Shown here in pieces: positions 1 through 10,300 of a DNA stretch of 64,000 nucleotides. The translations under genes were made by a program, and so were the position numbers. Below the pieces are notes generated by a model. It was given only the letters and a program-made list of their open reading frames with translations. It searched no databases and was not told the DNA's origin. Source of the DNA: Ustulina deusta (Eukaryota > Ascomycota > Sordariomycetes > Xylariales > Xylariaceae); the NCBI GenBank assembly GCA_023159155.1, contig JAJNNX010000042.1:124001-188000 (forward strand). Direction: 5' to 3'. The first letter of the stretch is position 1, and each line of letters begins with the position of its first letter.

Positions 1-436
1 AGCTTCCTGCAGAAACATGATCTACAACTCATATGCAGGTCACATGAAATGGTAGAAGGGGGCTATGAGTTCTTCGCGGAAAAGCAACTTGTCACCGTCT
101 ATAGCGTCCCGAGCTATCGTGACATAGATGTCGGTGGGGGTGCTGTCATGTGTGTCGATGAATCCCTCGTGTGCTCCTTTCAGGTAATTCTCTGTTTGTA
201 TTCGTTTCAAGCTTGTATTATGGGGTGGAGGGCTTACAACACCATAGATGTTATCGCCAAAGCAGCAATTAAGCTATTCAATATTGATGAATGACCTAGA
301 GAGCTCACCACCAGAGAGTCCACAGCCAGAGAGCTCACAGCCAGAGAGCTCGCGGCCAGAGATTTCACAGCCGAAGGGGTTTCGGCCGGCCAGATCGAAT
401 GCTTACAAACGGCTTTTCAATCGATCGGGTCGGTAA
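1..436 (+). CDS. PP1-type serine/threonine phosphatase, 3' end (partial)
   Basis: The C-terminal part of a metallophosphatase of the PPP/PP1 family; the 5' part lies outside the window. Model: join(1..183, 248..436), a 64-base intron with donor CAG/gtaatt and acceptor ccatag, phase 0. The first exon follows PP1 closely: [20 protein letters not shown], then [15 protein letters not shown], with the metal-binding His of the PP1 RAHQ motif kept as SH. The beta12-beta13 loop, NYCGEFDNAGA in PP1, has changed to [11 protein letters not shown], so the Cys that microcystin attacks is Arg, while the Tyr is kept. After CSFQ the second exon gives a tail with repeated P-E-S motifs encoded by a minisatellite. 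It is a divergent, probably fungus-specific paralogue rather than the housekeeping enzyme. Family assignment is firm; substrate and activity are unknown. Confidence 0.8.
299..373 (+). repeat. 15-bp minisatellite inside the phosphatase tail
   Basis: Five tandem, imperfect 15-base units of the type gagagctcacagcca. Unit length is a multiple of three, so each copy adds five residues (PESSQ-like) without breaking the frame. Copy number could vary between strains. Confidence 0.85.
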
Positions 437-1336
437 CGGTCGGTAAATGAACAATCTTGGGGTTCACAGCGATTGAGAAATAGTAGTAGGACCCCTCCAT
501 TTACAATACAACATCTTTTCCACTTTAAGACCTACTTCTTGGAGCCCCCTTAAAGCCTCCTGCGAACCTGACAGACAGCCCTAGGCATCTGGTACCAACA
601 CACACATTTAACTGGGATAAATACCTCGCACTCTAGTCAGATACCACTCTTGGCGTTTTACATGGCAAGATAGGAAGGCACCTCAGGTAGGTACAAAACT
701 CATTGACAAAGCTGATGTGACGTCGTTTCTTGGAGCTTTCTCACTTGAGAGATTTGTCAAGCAGTCGTATCAAGCTTATTTACCTGGAGCGGTTATAAAA
801 TCCCGAGCTTTAGGTGATTATGTTAGACTAGTTGCACATTTAAATTGGTAAAATCAGCTCTATTATGACTATTCGATATGAATTATCTCCCAACTGGAAT
901 CTCACAGCTTCATGAGTTCAAAAAGGGGGTTGTCCAAGATGGGACGCTTAGATGCCTATAGTAGGTAAGTAATTATTAGTGGCTCAAAAAAAGTCCCGTC
1001 CGCTTTTTTTCCAAGGCCGAAATACCTATCCTCATGAGAGGTACTAAATAAAGAAAACCTACTTTCTGGAAAATAACCTAATTTTTAATATAACATGTTT
1101 CTTTTGCAATTTATGTAGTTCTAAAACCTGTTATATATCCCCCTTTCTATAGCGAAGGCATTTAAACCGAAACAAAATAACAGACCGGACTTTTTTCGAG
1201 TGACTGTATCAGGTACCTATAAAGGTTAGGTACGCTTCACTCGCACTCCCACTAACGTCCCACTTCGGTTTGCGAACCTTTCTAGGTACATCAATCACTA
1301 CAGTGAAGCAATGAATGCACTACAACACATCTCAGC
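437..1336. other. Intergenic, AT-rich
   Basis: Region between the phosphatase stop and TYW2. It contains short A and T runs (for example near 985-1010) and no ORF that looks coding. It should hold the terminator of the first gene and the promoter of TYW2; no specific site is recognised. Confidence 0.6.
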
Positions 1337-2836
1337 ATGAACGCAGAGGAGCGTGAGGGCCGCGAAGCCCAGAAGACGCGGAAGCGGCCTCCTCACCAGA
1401 AACGCAATCCAATCGAAGCGGCCATCACGTGTTGGTATGAAAAACACGAGATTGGCCTGAAGAGCCGGCACGCTCTTATAGATCTCATCGCGCAAGCGCC
1501 GAAGCGATGGACCGCGTATGGGCCGCTGGTGCTACTTCCCGCAGGCGCATTCACGTCAGCCGCGTGGCGCGACGTGCTGGACTTGGCGGCGAATCCGTCT
1601 GTTCTGGGGCCGCTAGACGACGAGACTGAGAAAACGGGTGAGGGTGATGAGAAGCTGCGCGGGCCCACGCGATTATGGAAGACGATACTCGAGGAGATTG
1701 CAGTGGCGCCTAAAGCCAGGCTGACGCATCTAGCTATCAACGAGGGCATACCGTTGCGTTCGAAGGCCAGCGACGAAGGGACGGACGCAGGCGCGAGGGC
1801 GGGAGGGCACGAGAACATCCTGCGCAGCCCGAGCGGTCTGCGCATGCTGTACGGGGATTTCGGGCCATCTACATTATCCACGCCCATCAGTGCCGCAAGA
1901 CAGGATGTCCTACAGCCGGAAGAGGTGGCGGGGGAAGACTTCTCGCGCGCCTTCTGGGTCTCGACGAAGCAGAACGGCATCATGCAGACGTGGGCGCCGA
2001 GATGGACCATGTTCAGCCGGGGCAACGTCAAAGAGAAGGCGCGGCTGCTGGGCTTCCACGATTCCGGGAATTCAACGACGCGCGCTCCCGCCCAGCAAGC
2101 CGGCGATCTGTCGCACCGACGGATCCCCGCGAGGCGGCGACTGGGGGCGCTGGCCGTCGACTTGTATGCCGGGATCGGGTATTTCGCCTTCTGCTATGCG
2201 GCGCTGGGGTTCCGCGTACTGTGCTGGGAGCTGAACGCGTGGAGCGTGGAGGGGCTGAGACGGGGCGCGGTGGCAAATGGGTGGCGCGTGAGGGTTGTCC
2301 GCCCGCCATCCGAGCGGAGTGGCGAGACAGAGGGAGACGAGGGGATGTTGAGAGAAGTGCTTGCTGGCGACGAGACGATCGTCGTGTTCCTCGAGGACAA
2401 CGCCCGTGCGGCGGGTAGGATCAGGAGACTAGATCGACTCACGAGAGAGCGCGAGATACAGCGGAGGGGAGATGGCGAGGATACAGACGGAATCAATACC
2501 GGGCTGCGGATGAGCAACGTCATGCACGTCAATTGCGGGCTGCTGCCTACGAGCCGGGGCGCCTGGGCCACAGCGTGGGATATCGCTAGCGAGGCTCAAC
2601 GGGCTTGGTTCCACGTCCATGAGAATGTGGGCGTGTCCGATATCGAGGCGAAGAAAGAGGAGATCCGGGAATGGTTTGCGGAGCGAGCACGGGGTCTGGA
2701 TGGTGAGGTCGGCGCTCGGGCCGACGTCTGCGCGGAACACGTTGAGCTGGTTAAGACGTTCGCGCCGGGCGTTTGGCATTGCGTGTTTGATTTGTATGTT
2801 AGGAGGTTTCCGGATAGAAACGGTAACATAACGTAA
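1337..2836 (+). CDS. TYW2: tRNA wybutosine-synthesizing protein 2 (Trm12/TYW2-like)
   Basis: A single-exon protein of 499 residues. TYW2 transfers the alpha-amino-alpha-carboxypropyl group of S-adenosylmethionine to the modified G37 of tRNA-Phe, in the cytosolic wybutosine pathway. The Rossmann-type SAM site is clear: AVDLYAGIGYFAFCYAALGF around residues 273-292, followed by CWELNAWSVEGLRRGA, the usual Glu-Leu-Asn segment. A late motif, AWFHVHENVG, also fits the family's HIHENV motif. The stretch of about 50 residues between the SAM site and the late motif (around ETEGDEG and RLTREREIQ) is charged and looks like lineage-specific insertion. The N-terminus to about 60 is basic. Converges on the EF-hand gene downstream. 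The start at 1337 is the first ATG in frame. Confidence 0.88.
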   Translation: MNAEEREGREAQKTRKRPPHQKRNPIEAAITCWYEKHEIGLKSRHALIDLIAQAPKRWTAYGPLVLLPAGAFTSAAWRDVLDLAANPSVLGPLDDETEKTGEGDEKLRGPTRLWKTILEEIAVAPKARLTHLAINEGIPLRSKASDEGTDAGARAGGHENILRSPSGLRMLYGDFGPSTLSTPISAARQDVLQPEEVAGEDFSRAFWVSTKQNGIMQTWAPRWTMFSRGNVKEKARLLGFHDSGNSTTRAPAQQAGDLSHRRIPARRRLGALAVDLYAGIGYFAFCYAALGFRVLCWELNAWSVEGLRRGAVANGWRVRVVRPPSERSGETEGDEGMLREVLAGDETIVVFLEDNARAAGRIRRLDRLTREREIQRRGDGEDTDGINTGLRMSNVMHVNCGLLPTSRGAWATAWDIASEAQRAWFHVHENVGVSDIEAKKEEIREWFAERARGLDGEVGARADVCAEHVELVKTFAPGVWHCVFDLYVRRFPDRNGNIT

Positions 2837-3319
2837 GATCACTTCTTGATGAGATTCTTCAAGTTCAATTTGGATGACTTTATGTCGTCCGTATAAAAAC
2901 CGTGGCGAAGGAAGAACTAATACAGGATATTGTCTGGGGTTAACATATTTCGAATTTTAGGACACCGGCTTTGAAACAACAACCTAAAGAAGCCCTCAAC
3001 AAGCCGTGCGCTCGCGCTTACGAAAGGAGCCAACATGTAGGCTCGGCATCAATTTTAGGTGGTGCTCAAGCCACTTGAACTTGCTTATTCGACTTCGGTT
3101 CCTTCCGCCATAGCCACTTCGTTTCCCTCACGTTGCATAATCATAGGCCATTCTATGCCATTGCCAGGTGCTTTCCAAGCCATATATATATACACACAGA
3201 CACACATAAGCCAATATCATCTAGACGCCATTCCAGTTATGCGCTCAATATACATTAGGTGGGTAAGAAGAACCCCGAAAAAGAGTATCGTCATAGGAGT
3301 GCAAATCCGAACGTAATCA
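2837..3319. other. Convergent intergenic region
   Basis: Between the 3' ends of TYW2 and the nucleobindin-like gene. Contains an AT-rich (ta)n stretch near 3183 and presumably both polyadenylation regions. No gene seen. Confidence 0.6.
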
Positions 3320-4058
3320 TCAGCCGGACCTCCTGAATTTAGCCGGGATGTTTTCCTGTACAATAGCCATGCGGTCGAGGCGCGCAAGCCGCTCCTCGGC
3401 TTCCTCCATCTCGTCGTGCTTGCGGAAATGCTCGATGTCCTCGGGATGGTTCAGATCTTCGAGACGGGTGTTCTCGTCGTGGTACTTCTCCCAGTGGTGG
3501 ATCTCGTACTCGTATTCGTCGTCACCGTGGTGTCCGGGGCCTGTGCCCAGGTCGGGCAGCGTGCCGCCGTTTGCAAGCAAGGACATAAACTCGTCGCGCG
3601 AGACGAAGCCGTCGCCGTTACGGTCGAGGACGGCGAGTAACTGGCGCTGATACTCGTCTCGTTTGGAAAGGGCGATGTCTTTGTTTGACTCGTCCATCAA
3701 TCCGTAGGTGCGCAGGATCTCGTCGACTTCCCAGCGGCCGTTCCCGTTGAAGTCGTGGAGGGTGAAGAAGGAAGAAGGGTCGAAGTTGGAGATGTGGTGT
3801 TCCTCTGTGTCGTGCCAACCGAGTTAGCGAGCCTTGTATGGCTTCCATGCGATGGGAGACGACCTGCGGCGTAGAGTGCGCAACACGTCTTGTACAAAGA
3901 AACTGACGGTGGCATCCAGGCAGAACATATCAGAACGTACCGGCCATGTGTTTCGTCATCCAATTGGCATCATCTGGCACCATGGGCTTCTGGTCATGGG
4001 AGCCGTGGCCAAGGACGGCGGTGAGCAAACTGGCCGTTACTATGACGGTGGAAAGCAT
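3320..4058 (-). CDS. Secreted nucleobindin-like EF-hand protein
   Basis: Model on the minus strand: exons 4058..3941 and 3804..3320, one 136-base intron (donor G/gtacgt, branch ctaac, acceptor acacag), 200 residues. The first exon codes a signal peptide, MLSTVIVTASLLTAVLG, then HGSHDQKPMVPDD. The second exon opens with EEHHISNFDPSSFFTLHDFN, which matches the nucleobindin signature FxPxxFFxLHDxN. Two EF-hands follow: DFNGNGRWEVDE and DRNGDGFVSRDE, both with the acidic ligands needed for calcium. The C-terminal third is His/Glu-rich and helical (HFRKHDEMEEAEERLARLD). Related animal proteins are luminal or secreted calcium binders of the ER/Golgi; a secretory-pathway calcium role is inferred here. 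The ATG was chosen because it directly precedes the signal peptide. Confidence 0.85.
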
Positions 4059-4723
4059 CGTCACGAGAACCTCGACTTGCTCCCACTTTGGAGGCGGGTG
4101 ATGGGAGGAAAGTGAAAGCGAGGAGTGGCGTTAGGTGGTTTGTATCATATATACGTAGAGCAATGTTTGTTCCAAACAGAATAGATGATGATCGATGACC
4201 GACCGAGTGTTGCGATTCGAGACTTAGGTACATATGCGTAGGTGTAGGTGTAGGTGTCTTAGGGTGTGTTATCAAGGAAGTGTTTAGGTCGGTGGTGATG
4301 ATAATGGATGGTAGTGGCCATGGCGATCAGCTACCTAACCCACTTACAGGGGTATTCAGCCGCCCCCCACTATCGGGTGTATCCATTGCAGGCATGGATC
4401 AGGGGTGTTAGGCACTAACAAAGCACTAGCCTTCAAGGCTAATGGCACGCGATTTGCGGGATGGCAGCTGTACAGGATGCAGACCAGCGCGTTTGCGCCA
4501 AAGAAACGTCATCTTTCCAGGAACATCGCCAGAAATCCGAATTCGTCCCATCTCTTTACCGCTCCAATGTCTTTGATATGAGACAACAGTGAGGCGCCAC
4601 TACACCATATTGCAAGGAATTGTGCCTTATTTTCGACACACAACGTGCCATTTTCCGCGGTTGAGACGACAAATCCGCCTGCACTCTAAATAAGGTTGCC
4701 GCAACCTTCATTCGGGTGCCAGG
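4059..4723. other. Divergent promoter region
   Basis: Separates the divergent nucleobindin-like gene and ORC6. Short ggtgtaggtgtaggtgt repeats lie near 4240-4258. No recognised operator and no ORF of note. Confidence 0.6.
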
Positions 4724-5905
4724 ATGAGTCGTACATTAGAGCCAACATTATACTCCTTGCTGCCCAGCCACGCGACGGCGCTCCCACAGCCCCTGCTGGA
4801 CCTTTCGGCATCTCTGCTTGCCCAGTCGCGCCACACGGCTGGAGCGCTCAAGGTCGACGAGGAGGTGGCCCGTTCCTACGCATGCGCTCACATCGCCTGC
4901 GAACGCCTCAAGATCTCGCTCGACCTTCCGCCCATCCAGGTGAGGCCGCCTATTCCTCCGCGCTTATACAAGCGCCTCTATGCCCACCTCGACAATGTCC
5001 TTCCCTCGACATCCCTGGCCAAGCCGAACCGCACACGAACACCAACCTCCAAGGCAAGAGAGTCGGGTCTTTTCGGCAGCGCCCAGCGGACGCCATCTCG
5101 AGCAACACCCACCAAGGATGCCTCCCTGGCCAAGTTCCGGTCTCCCGCTACTGCGAGAGGAGACGCCACGCCCACCAAATCTGCCTCGAAACCGCCACGT
5201 CTCCCTGCAAAGAGGAAGGCTGGTGGCCTCAACAGCACCTTGCCTGCATGGATACGACCTGCTATTCAGCTATTATGCAAAGAATTAGACCAGGAGATTA
5301 TCGGACGGACTGTTTTCGCCGGAATGCAATCCATTGTTGCACCCCACGGCAGACCAACGAAAGACCAATGGGTCAACGATCACTTGACTTCCCTACTGGC
5401 CGCCGTATACTGTATCGTTGCAGGACAACTCTATATTATAATGCAGGGAAGAGACTTGGACAACAAGCAATATTCGAAAATACGGAGATCCGTCCTTGCT
5501 ATTTTCGACCACACACAAGACAAGGTCACCATCCAAGGTATGGATGAGGATGAGCTATGGATCGGATGGTCTGACATCACGGCGAAAGACATAGACAAGG
5601 GCATGGCCGAGATTATTAAGAGGGGTTGGCAAAAGGACGAGTGGTTTGCCGGTTTTGACGAAATGGTCAGAAGATCTGCGCCAGACGAAGACAACCCTAG
5701 CGATGATGTCGACATGGAGGATGAGGACATCAGAATCAGCGAGAGACTTCATATCCAGAGAGCCGACACCATGTTGCAGAGTAGGTGGGAGATGACGGAT
5801 CAGAAACGACGAGAGTATGGTGAATGGAAGGACGGTATCCTGAAACGAATCGAGGAAATAGAGCGATCGCAAGCGATAGATGTGGAAGTTGACTCTAAGG
5901 CGTAA
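4724..5905 (+). CDS. ORC6: Origin recognition complex subunit 6
   Basis: A single-exon protein of 393 residues. ORC6 is a subunit of the origin recognition complex that marks replication origins in the nucleus and helps load Mcm2-7. The N-terminus, MSRTLEPTLYSLLPSHATAL, leads into a helical TFIIB-like first domain (LLAQSRHTAGALKVDEEVAR, then YACAHIACERLKISLDLPPI and RLYKRLYAHLDNVLP to about residue 92). A basic, Ser/Thr/Pro-rich linker with TPTK and SRATPTK motifs (about 95-170) follows and could be a CDK target. A second helical domain begins at LPAWIRPAIQLLCKELD and includes a DQWVNDHLTSLLAAVYCIVA segment. The tail is acidic then basic. The length fits filamentous fungal ORC6. Identification is by overall pattern and motif order. 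Confidence 0.85.
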   Translation: MSRTLEPTLYSLLPSHATALPQPLLDLSASLLAQSRHTAGALKVDEEVARSYACAHIACERLKISLDLPPIQVRPPIPPRLYKRLYAHLDNVLPSTSLAKPNRTRTPTSKARESGLFGSAQRTPSRATPTKDASLAKFRSPATARGDATPTKSASKPPRLPAKRKAGGLNSTLPAWIRPAIQLLCKELDQEIIGRTVFAGMQSIVAPHGRPTKDQWVNDHLTSLLAAVYCIVAGQLYIIMQGRDLDNKQYSKIRRSVLAIFDHTQDKVTIQGMDEDELWIGWSDITAKDIDKGMAEIIKRGWQKDEWFAGFDEMVRRSAPDEDNPSDDVDMEDEDIRISERLHIQRADTMLQSRWEMTDQKRREYGEWKDGILKRIEEIERSQAIDVEVDSKA

Positions 5906-7343
5906 ACTGCTTGGCTCAAGTGGGCATCCTCCGAATGAACTTAGCGCTCATTGAGTGCCTTTGGCAACCTTCGGGTTCTAGTAAGAGTCGGTGCAGTAAT
6001 TTTACTTTCTCCCGCCAACCGTCTGTGACTGCCAGAGATTGATAAAAGTCAAGTCAAACATTCAATCTAAGGGTTTCCATCTTAACTTCGTGCTTCGTCA
6101 TGCAGGTCTGTATATTAAAGCAAGGATATTCTCGACCAAGCCGCGCACTGCAATCTGCGACAAAAGCCGAACAACCATCATTGCTATGCAGAGCTAAGGT
6201 CATCATTGCCAACCAACGTCGTACGGCAGAGTCGCTGGAGGATATAAGTTAGTAGTCAAGATGCGTTATCACCGATCAATACACATCCATGATGTACCGT
6301 CACGGAGCTGACACTCGAATTGAATGTTCGACATTTAGGCTTTCCGTGACATTGCGAAACTAGTTCTCCATTGCCTAATGTGAGCGTGAATAACCCATTT
6401 TTCTGTGACCGAATGGCCGCAAATACGCTGGCACAAGCGTTGTCTCTTGGGACCCAGGTTAGGCCCCGGGTTAGGAGAATAGGAGGACGCTTCTACCAGA
6501 AACTCAGATACAGAAGTAGTGCGCATGACTGTTGCTATGTCCCAGCTTCGGTAAACAATAATACCTAATATGTTCACCGAAAGTTCCGTAACCCTGCAAC
6601 ACTTGTCTGGCGTCATGATTTTGTACTGTCTCTAAGTTGGTTTCGGGAGAACATGCAAGACTTGGAATTGAGCACAGGTAGATGAATTATCAACCGCAAC
6701 ACACTCATTAGCAATCTAATACCTAACCCAGTGAACCACATGAAGCATCAGCCGAACCATCTGTTGGGTTCACGTTTGGAAGTCAACTACATGGCAAGAT
6801 CACGCACGTAGCCTCAGAAGATGTCTTCATGAGGCTTAACCACAAAGAACCCATAAGTAGTCTCTTACACTTCCACTCTCCGGCCAAGTGCTAATCACAG
6901 CTACGACGGTTTTAGAGAAAGTGTTCTCTAATTTAGAACGATCCATCTGAACTCCGTTCAGCCTGGCACTTCTAGCATCGCGTCTTATTATTCTTTTCTT
7001 AGATTTCTACTACGAACTCTAACAATGTCTCTGACTGTGTGGTAGTGAGGTAATACTGGATAGCCAGGTCATGAGGTGGATAGGTTCGAGTCCTATCAAC
7101 GCTATTTGGTTTTTCGCCTTATAGCTTATCTGTGGTATATTAATCCATCTCGGTCGATGAGCCTAGGTAGAGTTCTGTTCTCATCCCCATCCTCCATTCC
7201 TGTACACATAAACAAATAGAATTTGTGATCTACCCAGCTAGCATATCTTTGCATTTTTATAGGTTTATTATAAATATTAGTACGAAGAATATAAGACATT
7301 GGGTGCAAAAGTAGTGTTGTTAGGAGTGCACCAATGATCATTT
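5906..7343. other. Convergent intergenic region
   Basis: 1.4 kb between ORC6 and the 3' end of the NLR gene. The only structured item seen is the tRNA-like element at about 7025-7106. No convincing protein gene. Confidence 0.6.
7025..7106 (+). other. tRNA-like Pol III element (A/B-box), likely tRNA relic
   Basis: A perfect B-box, GGTTCGAGTCC, sits in a perfect T-arm (ATAGG-TTCGAGT-CCTAT). About 40 bases upstream is an A-box/D-arm-like stretch, GACTGTGTGGTAGTGAGG, and a T-run (ggtttttc) lies 15-20 bases downstream as a possible Pol III terminator. The acceptor ends do not pair and no 5-bp/7-base anticodon arm is seen, so it is more likely a decayed tRNA or tRNA-derived SINE than a working tRNA. 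Confidence 0.4.
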
Positions 7344-10300
7344 CTAGACCTCCGCGTCTCGTTGATCTGTAGATGACCTATCCTCCTGATAAGACTGTCT
7401 AGGTACCTTACGAGCGTCAAAACAAGCTCGAGTTAGTAATTGGTTCCTAAGCATTCCATTACCGAGACAGAGTCCTATTATAACTGTCGCGCTGGAGACA
7501 GATTCTTCTTCTTCTGGCCATATCTCATTGACAGTAAGATTCTTATCTGAAAGTGACGCTGACAGTGCTCTTTGGTTGGTCCAAGTGAATTCGTAGTCAT
7601 ACAGCCTCGCCCCATTTCGACGGAGTAAGCCTATCCAAGCCTCTCGGCGACCTTCTTTGAATCTCACCACAAAATTGAGGAGGGATATGACACAGACGGG
7701 CCCCTTGCTGTTGACATATATAAGTTCAGAGGTGGATGCACCAAAAGCGAGAAGCATTTCTGTCATTTTCAATAGAGCTTCATCGTCAATTTTCTCGTTT
7801 GGGATAGCAGATACCAAGAGCGTGACCAGTTTTAATGAAAAGTTACGGGGGTGTAAGACCAGATTTGGTACGAATTCGCAGCAGAACCCGTCACGGGGGA
7901 ATTCCGAGAAAAATTGAATTGAATCGTCCACACGAGTGTTTGGAAGATAAAACAAGACTTTAGAGAGCATCCGGGGTCGATCTGTCCTGCCAGACGAAGA
8001 TCGTGGACCGAGAGCTGCGGATGCAGCGTATTCAACGCTGGATTTGGATTTAAGGGGCCCTGTGCCGAAATAGTAAAGATCATGCCATATTGGTGTACAA
8101 CGAGTTGCCCAATACATCGTAGGTAGTCGGCTACCGGCTTCTGGGCGGTCACTATGGAACAACTCATCGTAGCTTGATAGGTGATGAGCTCGAAGGTTGA
8201 ATGCACCTTGAGGTGGGTTGGTTTGAAAGTCTCGTTCGAGCTCACGAGAAATGACGCGCTCGCTCTTTGGAAACATGCTTACTAGTTTAGACCCATAGTA
8301 ATACTGAGCCAGGGAGGCGAGGTCCATGGCTTGTTCTATGTCTCTGAGGTAACTATAAACATCGTCGTAGACACGTTTCAGCTGTGAATGAGTTTGTGCA
8401 GATAGACATGTGAAGGCGAGGAACTGGCTGCCGCTGATTCCTAGTGGCAAATCGGTACTTGGCTCCTCTGAAAGCCCGTTAATTCCATGTCGTACAAAGT
8501 CCTCAACTGTCTGATGAATGAATTGGACCTCGGCGTCCGTCTGGTGAGCCCTATCTTCCGTGCGAGATGTTGTATCAATGAGGCCTCCACAACGACTCGC
8601 TAGCCAACTGGCAGGGACGTCTAGGAGTTCGATTTCACCCGGAACAGCACTCCCGATGCAAATCAAACAAATGGTGTATAGTTCTCCGAGTTTGAGTTGT
8701 ATCCGGCTCTGCAACACCACCTTGAGTGCCACCTCAGTCTCTCTTCGATACTCTTTGGGAATCCGTCGAATGGTGTGTTCATAGAGCTCATCAAGTTCTC
8801 TAGGATAGCCCATTACGATTCCATCTAGCAAATCAATGGGTGTGCCATCAACTATGTGCTGACATAATCTGTCAACCACAACCCTAACCCACACAAATAC
8901 ACCTTGGGCTAGAGCCGTGATTCTTCCTGCAAGGTCAAGTACCGACTGCTGATATCGTTCAGGATACTGAGTTCCTGAAAGGGGCTTGAGTAACAAAGAT
9001 TGAGTATACGCCTTGATATCAGCTAGAGTGAATTCATTCACTGCAATGGAGGGTATTCTTGGTTGCTCTCCAAACGCTAGATGGAAAAGCGGCCAAGGTC
9101 GACTCGCAAGGCATATTTTCAACAGTGGTGTGCCAGGTTGCGCCTTTCGGACTTGGTACTTCCTAACGATATCTTTGAGGACTCGCACTAGTTTTTCGTT
9201 GTTCTTTTGGCCTTGGTTTTCGTCGAGGGCATCGATGAATAAAAAGATTCGAGGTCTGCCTTCTATACTCGAAGCTGCGAGATCAGGAATTAGGCTGAAC
9301 CCTTCCATGAGATCCTCCAGATCCCACTCAGCACTGACGCCTTTCTTCGATACTATTCTTTCGTAGATGGGTTTTAGAGCCACGAAAAAATCGGGGAATT
9401 GTTTCAAAGTCTGAAAAAGAAGTTCTTGCATCACTTTGACGTTGAAAATCAGTAAAAATCATGTTTAATGTGAATTTCTGGGAGCTCCGAGGCCCTTAGA
9501 CTGTGAAACTAATTTTGTCCAAAGAAAATTTTTTTCTGTCCTTGATGGGCAGTGGAAACAAAACTCAAAAAAATTGCCGATGGTACTCACTGCCTTGTAA
9601 ACTTTTCTGGACGAGTGACTTCCCTCGGAGATGGAAGAAATAAGCCATCGGATGGCCGACAGACGGAGGCAAAAGGGATTCGCTACGCGGGTCCTCGAGT
9701 GCGAAGCGCATTAGAGTAGATTTGCCCGAACCGGGTTTCCCAGTGATCCAGAAGATTGGATCATAAACAGAGTCGTCGTCCGCTAACCATTCAGTGTAGG
9801 CAACCCTCTCATCTTTGAAGAACCATTCGAAGCTACCTTTATTGACACGAGACACCTGGCTCACTTCCCCAATGCGACGTCGTGCTTCTGGGCCATCCAA
9901 GCTTTTGAGGCAGTCTTGTATCGATTAGCAGTTTCTCGTTCTAGTTGAGCGGTTGCTATTTACCTCCATAGAGATGTCTATCTTCCTCGGTCACTAGTAT
10001 AGAAGTTAGCAACATGCGGGAGACCGATATAATGTTGCGAAAGATGAGAATAAAAGACGATTACCGGTAAATAAGGCGTCATCGATCCAGCCCTTTAACA
10101 CGCTGCTAACTTTGACGAAACCCTCGTCGGTAGCCTCCAAATACTTTGCGATCTGGCGATGGTCCCCTGAGATGGTACCCCAATTTTCCCGTTCATGACC
10201 AATCTTGGCTGATTCAGGCGGCACTATGTGCATCCCAATTATCCCCCATCTGATTTGCTTCTCTTCGGCGAAAGACCAGAGTTTGAGGCATTCAGCTTTT

